DNA of 64,000 bases from NCBI RefSeq assembly GCF_009026825.1, contig NZ_CP045032.1, forward strand, positions 1,612,001 to 1,676,000, written 5' to 3'. Source of the DNA: Corynebacterium urogenitale. Lineage in GTDB: Bacteria > Actinomycetota > Actinomycetes > Mycobacteriales > Mycobacteriaceae. Under the pieces are notes generated by a model. It was not told the origin of the DNA, ran no database searches, and worked only from the letters and a program-made list of their open reading frames with translations. The translations under genes and the position numbers were made by a program. Positions 59,722 through 64,000 of the stretch are shown piece after piece (position 1 is the first letter of the stretch; each line of letters begins with the position of its first letter).

Positions 59722-61812
59722 ATGCCACGGCCGATTAACAAAAACCATCGCTACGTCTCCGGCCTCGACGGCCTGCGCGCGCTCGCAGTGGCCGTCGTAG
59801 TGCTGTACCACCTGAATGTGCCGGGGTTCGTTGGCGGACTGCTGGGCGTCGGTGTGTTCTTTACGCTGTCCGGCTACCTCATCACAACCAACCTCATGCG
59901 CTCCTGGGACAAGCGCGGCAACCTCGGGTTGAAAACCTTCTGGCTGCGGCGCTTCCGGCGCCTCATGCCCGCCGTCATCCTGACGCTCATCGCGGTCCTG
60001 ATCCTCACCGCCGCGCTGGAAAAGCAGAACCTGAAGCAGCACGGACTGGAAGCGCTGTCCAGCCTGTTCTACGTGAACAACTGGCACATGATCTTCCAGG
60101 AAAAGTCCTACTTCGATAACTTCGGCGGCCCCAGCCCCCTGAGCCATATGTGGTCGCTGTCGGTTGAGGAGCAGTTCTACCTGGTTTGGCCAATCCTGCT
60201 GCTCGTGCTGCTCTTCGCGCTGCGCAGCCGATTTGTGGTGACGCTGGCGACCCTGGCGATCGCGGTGGGCAGCTTCGTGTTGATGTGGGTCATCGCTGAC
60301 CCGGCGATGGACAACACCCGCGCCTACGAAGGCACCGATACCCGTGCGGGTGGCCTGCTGGTCGGTGCGGCGCTAGCGATCTGGCTTTCGAGCCGCGCCT
60401 ACAAGGGCAAGCAGACCAAGCCTGATCTGAAGTTCGCGAACGCGTTCGGGCTCATCGGCGTGGCCGGCATTGTGGCGCTGGTGGTGCTGCTGCCGCAGGA
60501 ATCGATATTCCTGTACCAGGGCGGGCTGGTGCTGCTGTCGGTAGCTTCTCTGCTGGCGATTTTCTCTGTACTGCACGAAGGGACCGTGTGGTCGAAGGTC
60601 TTCGGCTGGGGGCCAATTCGCTGGATCGGCGAGCGCTCCTATGGCATCTACCTGTGGCACATGCCGGTGATCGCTTTCATGCCGCAGGCGTGGCTCGAGG
60701 AGCACAAACTGTGGGCCACCCTGATCACGGTTGCGGTGTCTGTGTCCATTGCCGCCCTGAGCTGGTCTTTGGTGGAGGATCCGATCCGCAAGCACGGCGT
60801 GATCCCACCGATCCGCGAGTGGCTGCGCTCCCGCAGGGCCAACCGCGAGCTAGGTGTCACGGACGCTCAGCCATCGCCGTTCACTCGCCCGTTCCCGGCG
60901 TTCTTCGCCACCGGCGCTGCCGTGGTGTTAGCGGCGATTGTTGCGGTAGGTGCCACGCCTGTGTTCGTTAATCCGACGCAAACAGCCGCCGCAGCGGGAG
61001 GCGTTCCACTAGCGATGGAGCTGGATTCCGGTGACAAGAGGGCGGCGACCGCTGCTGGTGGCGGCCAGGGTTCTGCAGATGCAGGCGGTTTGGAGGCTGC
61101 GGATGGTGGCGCCGAGGCCGCAGCTGCCGGAAAGAATAAGAAGGCTGGACAGATGTCGTGTGAACGTGTGGTGCATGTGGGTGATTCCACGTCCATCGGC
61201 ATGTTTGCAACTGACCAGGTCAATACGCCGGAAGATAGCGCCTTCAATACCTACGTTGAGTACGGGGCGAAAGAGGTCGTGGACAGTGTCTTCGGTGCCC
61301 GTTCCACTACTGAAGGCTGGGACGCTCCGGATGGTTCCGCCAGCTACCCTTCTGCCATTGATTCCGTGAACGAGCTCAAGGCGCGCGTACCAGCCGAAGG
61401 AACATGCTGGGTTGTGGCGACCGGTGTGAACGATGCTGCGAATATTTCCGCAGGTGCAAGCTTAGGTCACCGCGAGCGTATCGACGAGATGATGGAGCTC
61501 CTGGGTAAGGATGCGAAGGTGCTGTGGCCGATGGTGACCACCAATACGGATTCCGGTCATTACGCCCGCTCCAACATGGAGATCTTCAACGATGCCCTGC
61601 GCGAGGCCACTGAGGACTACCCGAACCTGCGCCTGTACGACTGGCCGAGCGAGGTGGACTATAACTGGTTCGGGGTGGATGACTACGCCCACTATGGCTC
61701 CGAGGGCAACACGCAGCGTGCGCACCGCTTTGCAGCCGCGCTGGCCAAGGCGTTCCCTGCAGAAAAGAATGGGGAACCATCTGAGGAAAAGATCCTGACC
61801 AGCGGGCTGTAG
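59722..61812 (+). CDS. Acyltransferase-3 membrane protein with C-terminal SGNH domain (OafA-like)
   Basis: 696 residues. Residues about 10-380 form the acyltransferase-3 domain of ten helices with GLDGLRALAVAVVVLYHLNV, FFTLSGYLITTNLM, FWLRRFRRLMPAVILTLIAV and WSLSVEEQFYLVWPILLLV. After an Ala/Gly-rich linker (about 430-475) the outer SGNH domain follows: VVHVGDSTSIGMFAT (Ser), VATGVNDAAN (Asn) and DYAHYGSEGN (His). Such proteins move acyl groups across the membrane onto envelope sugars or lipids; in corynebacteria candidates are arabinogalactan, lipoglycans or trehalose mycolates (TmaT-like), which sequence cannot decide. Single gene with a 240-bp upstream gap. Confidence 0.92.
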   Translation: MPRPINKNHRYVSGLDGLRALAVAVVVLYHLNVPGFVGGLLGVGVFFTLSGYLITTNLMRSWDKRGNLGLKTFWLRRFRRLMPAVILTLIAVLILTAALEKQNLKQHGLEALSSLFYVNNWHMIFQEKSYFDNFGGPSPLSHMWSLSVEEQFYLVWPILLLVLLFALRSRFVVTLATLAIAVGSFVLMWVIADPAMDNTRAYEGTDTRAGGLLVGAALAIWLSSRAYKGKQTKPDLKFANAFGLIGVAGIVALVVLLPQESIFLYQGGLVLLSVASLLAIFSVLHEGTVWSKVFGWGPIRWIGERSYGIYLWHMPVIAFMPQAWLEEHKLWATLITVAVSVSIAALSWSLVEDPIRKHGVIPPIREWLRSRRANRELGVTDAQPSPFTRPFPAFFATGAAVVLAAIVAVGATPVFVNPTQTAAAAGGVPLAMELDSGDKRAATAAGGGQGSADAGGLEAADGGAEAAAAGKNKKAGQMSCERVVHVGDSTSIGMFATDQVNTPEDSAFNTYVEYGAKEVVDSVFGARSTTEGWDAPDGSASYPSAIDSVNELKARVPAEGTCWVVATGVNDAANISAGASLGHRERIDEMMELLGKDAKVLWPMVTTNTDSGHYARSNMEIFNDALREATEDYPNLRLYDWPSEVDYNWFGVDDYAHYGSEGNTQRAHRFAAALAKAFPAEKNGEPSEEKILTSGL

Positions 61813-62408
61813 GGTTTAAGGTTGGGCTGGCTTGGCAGGCTGGGCTGTAGGCCTGGCAAGAGTACCTAGTTTTTGGGGGCTGGGCTCTGAACTGGCTGGG
61901 GCTGACGGGACTGTAGGGCTGGCCAGGGATGGAAGAGCTCGTTCCAGCAATCCACAGCAGATACAAGGCTAGCCAGTTCGTTGGCGTGGACAGGGCTCGG
62001 CCGTTGACGGTTCCACTCTGCAGCTGCCACTCCGCCAATTACTTGGAGCAACGCTGATAGCAAAGCCTCTCAGGCAGGGGCTTAGACGCTCCTCGCCCAT
62101 CGAGCCAAAGCAGGGTGGTCCAAAAAGTCCTCCGAAGATCGCCGGGGCGACCGCACAAGCGCAATTCGAAACCCCTGTGAACAGGCATGGTCTAAAGTGT
62201 CCACAAACTCCTCCAAACGTTTGGTGGTGTTTTTGGACATGGGGGCTTGTAGCAAGCAGGAATGGAGCCTGAAGAAGGCCCCATTACCGACACCAAAACT
62301 AGGCAAAGCGAATGCAAAGGCAGGAGCAGAGCCCGAGGCAACGGTAGGCGCAGAGCCAGGAGCAGAGCCATAGGCAAAGGCAGAGGTAGAGAGGTATGGA
62401 GGCAGAGG
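61813..62408. other. Long repeat-bearing intergenic region
   Basis: 596 bp between convergent genes. The left part (61813-62090) is G-rich, with repeated GGCTGG/GGGCT words, and shows no gene. A half palindrome GTCCAAAAAGTCCTCCGAAG lies at 62118-62137 and the full copy B at 62199-62238. The right part (62280-62400) is a purine-rich stretch of irregular GGCAGAG/GCAGAGCC words like a decayed minisatellite. I found no supported coding sequence. Confidence 0.65.
62199..62238. repeat. 40-bp palindromic element, copy B
   Basis: GTCCACAAACTCCTCCAAAC and GTTTGGTGGTGTTTTTGGAC are inverted repeats matching at 17 of 20 positions with no spacer; centre at 62218/62219. Sequence and architecture match copy A at 56365-56404. 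Confidence 0.85.
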
Positions 62409-64000
62409 CTACTTCACGTCTCGGGACAACAGTCTCTTGAAGGCCGAGTCTTGCCGACCATCGGGATTCATAAGCTCGGTGGCCGTTCCCTGCTGCACCA
62501 CGCGACCTGCATCCACAACGATGACATGGTCGGCATCCATCGCCGACTGAACGCGGTGAGTGACTTCAATGATCGTGATGTGTGGCAACGCTGCTCGCAC
62601 AGAACGGCGGACCTTAGCTGCCAATTCCGGATCAAGGTGGGCGGTGTATTCGTCAAGAATTAGCACTTTCGGCCGGGTAACCAAGGCACGAGCAAGCGCG
62701 AGCCGCGCGCGCTGACCGCCCGACCAAGAACCAGCCAATTCACCGACCGGAGTATCAATCCCTTTCTCCAGCTTCTCCACATGCTCCGTGATATGGGCGA
62801 TTTCGCACGCAGCCCAGAGGTCACTTGTCTTCGCTTCGGGTCGCCCCATCAGCAGGTTTTCTCGTACACTCCGGTTGAACAAGAACGGAACCTGAGACAC
62901 GTAGGTCACGGTGCTGCGGAGCTCTTGCAGGCTCACGGTGGTCAGAGGCTCTTCCAGCTTCCGATCACTGCCGTTAAACACTTTGTCGTCGGCACCCTCG
63001 CCAGCACTCGCGGCCTCACCACCGCTAGCGCCCTCGCCAGCACTCGCGGTTTCACCACCGCTAGCGCCCTCGCCAGCACTCGCGACCTCACCACCGGTAG
63101 CACCCTCGCCAGCGCACTCAAGACCGCCACCGGCCGCGCGGCCAGTACCATCAGCACCCTGACCAGCTTGGTCTCCGTCACCGCCACCGACCACAACAAC
63201 GCGCCCAGCATCCGGATCTGCGTAGCGCATAAGCAACTGCATCAATGTGGATTTGCCGGAACCACTGGTGCCCACAACGACCGTGTGCTTGCCCGCCGGA
63301 AACTCCGCTGAGCAATCCACAAGCGCTGGCGCACGATCACAATCCGGATACGCATAGGTCACGTCCCGCATGGAGAACCCCAGAGCGCCAACCGGCAGCT
63401 GCCGAGCCCCGCTCGCCACGTCGGCGCCGTCATCCTTCACCAGCGGTTCTTGCTGCGTCAGAGTGAAGAGGCGCTCTGCGGAGGCGAAAGTACTATCCAA
63501 CGTCTGCTGCAGCTCTTCAAACTCCTTCGATGGTTGGAAGGTGCGAAACGCCACAACCATTGCCACTGCTGCCAGCACTGTGGGATCCAACGTCACTGCA
63601 CTGAACATCCCCAGCACGCCAGTGCCCTCAGCCGCAACGTAGCGCGTCGCAGCTCCGGACCCGAAGCCCCCGTGGCTCTCCCACGCACCTACGATAAACA
63701 CCGCCAGCGGCGTCACCCAACTCACCAGCAAAGATAGGAATTTCCGCCCACCAGTGATCATCGCTGAGGACTCGACTGCCTCCACGATCTCTTCACCAAT
63801 CCCACGCGACTGGCTTTGACGCTCAACCTGCAGCGAGTAGCCCACGACCTCCGTCCGCCCTTGCACGCTGTCGGTCACGCTCTGCGCCAGCGCACCGCGC
63901 AGTTCGCCCTGCTTTTCAGCATTACGCCGGGCCGCGCGCATCCCCAGCGCAGGCACCAGCAGAATCTGCATCGCAAGCCCCGCCGCCAGCACGCCAGCCA
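62409..64000 (-). CDS. ABC exporter, permease-ATPase half transporter (partial, CydC-like)
   Basis: The frame is open through the right edge, so the N-terminus is missing; about 530 residues are visible. The first about 190 residues are the end of a membrane domain, followed by a nucleotide-binding domain: Walker A VVGTSGSGKSTLMQL, signature GSWSGGQRARLALARALV, Walker B KVLILDEYTAHLD and switch VTHR. The D-E-x-T-A-H-L-D wording is common in CydC/CydD exporters, so a thiol or cytochrome-assembly exporter is possible. Between Walker A and the Q-loop (TYVSQVPFLFN) lies an insertion of about 75 residues with three copies of a 12-residue unit (G-E-G-A-S-G-G-E-x-A-S-A). Confidence 0.85.
   Translation of the reverse strand, partial: AGVLAAGLAMQILLVPALGMRAARRNAEKQGELRGALAQSVTDSVQGRTEVVGYSLQVERQSQSRGIGEEIVEAVESSAMITGGRKFLSLLVSWVTPLAVFIVGAWESHGGFGSGAATRYVAAEGTGVLGMFSAVTLDPTVLAAVAMVVAFRTFQPSKEFEELQQTLDSTFASAERLFTLTQQEPLVKDDGADVASGARQLPVGALGFSMRDVTYAYPDCDRAPALVDCSAEFPAGKHTVVVGTSGSGKSTLMQLLMRYADPDAGRVVVVGGGDGDQAGQGADGTGRAAGGGLECAGEGATGGEVASAGEGASGGETASAGEGASGGEAASAGEGADDKVFNGSDRKLEEPLTTVSLQELRSTVTYVSQVPFLFNRSVRENLLMGRPEAKTSDLWAACEIAHITEHVEKLEKGIDTPVGELAGSWSGGQRARLALARALVTRPKVLILDEYTAHLDPELAAKVRRSVRAALPHITIIEVTHRVQSAMDADHVIVVDAGRVVQQGTATELMNPDGRQDSAFKRLLSRDVK
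62995..63102. repeat. 36-bp minisatellite in the ABC exporter gene
   Basis: Three 36-bp units (62995, 63031, 63067), each starting CCCTCGCCAGCACTCGCG, differ at a few bases; a shorter partial unit follows. Confidence 0.95.

Overview
The window reads as chromosome of a high-GC, mycolic-acid-type actinobacterium, most likely a Corynebacterium. The evidence is a mycothiol conjugate amidase (Mca), a MetP/MetS-type Na+ symporter with its tiny partner, an LGFP-repeat lipoprotein, a secreted cutinase-family hydrolase, DtxR-type iron boxes, leaderless GTG starts, and a greA / DUF4307 / mca / membrane protein / uppS neighbourhood that resembles the mycobacterial one. I cannot name the species. No rRNA, tRNA, IS element, prophage or CRISPR array was seen.

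Layout. 1-10265: small housekeeping and envelope genes (two NAD(P)-binding SDR-like proteins, cutinase, DUF808, patatin, DJ-1/PfpI, a frameshifted FUSC transporter, YccF, 2'-5' RNA ligase-like, GNAT). 10400-13020: a decay zone with remnants of a TIGR04222 / DUF692 / partner cassette (a putative peptide-modifying system) and a broken amidohydrolase. 13027-31640: core genes (ychF, metPS, AI-2E exporter, ispH, xseAB, glpX, fumC, a TetR/MFS pair, phoH2, LGFP lipoprotein). 31763-38965: a split LysR-like pair, then a five-gene operon behind a cobalamin riboswitch that encodes two surface proteins and a complete ECF transporter (T, fused A-A', S). 39038-44700: a Baeyer-Villiger monooxygenase fused to an alpha/beta hydrolase, an iron-box promoter driving a short terminated transcript, an acyl-CoA dehydrogenase and an enoyl-CoA hydratase/isomerase. 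44969-53178: pncA, glyA, coaA, uppS, mca, DUF4307, greA, Bax1-I. 53444-64000: succinate-semialdehyde dehydrogenase, a repeat-loaded methyltransferase, an SDR, Nnr, an acyltransferase-3/SGNH protein and a truncated ABC exporter.

Two themes stand out. First, the riboswitch operon looks like a bacterial, two-polypeptide counterpart of intrinsic factor/transcobalamin feeding an ECF transporter for vitamin B12. Second, repeat expansion is widespread: four genes carry in-frame minisatellites (33, 27 plus 6, 21 and 36 bp units) that keep the frame open, and the intergenic spaces carry a 40-bp palindrome family, a two-tier 43-bp inverted repeat and several tandem duplications.
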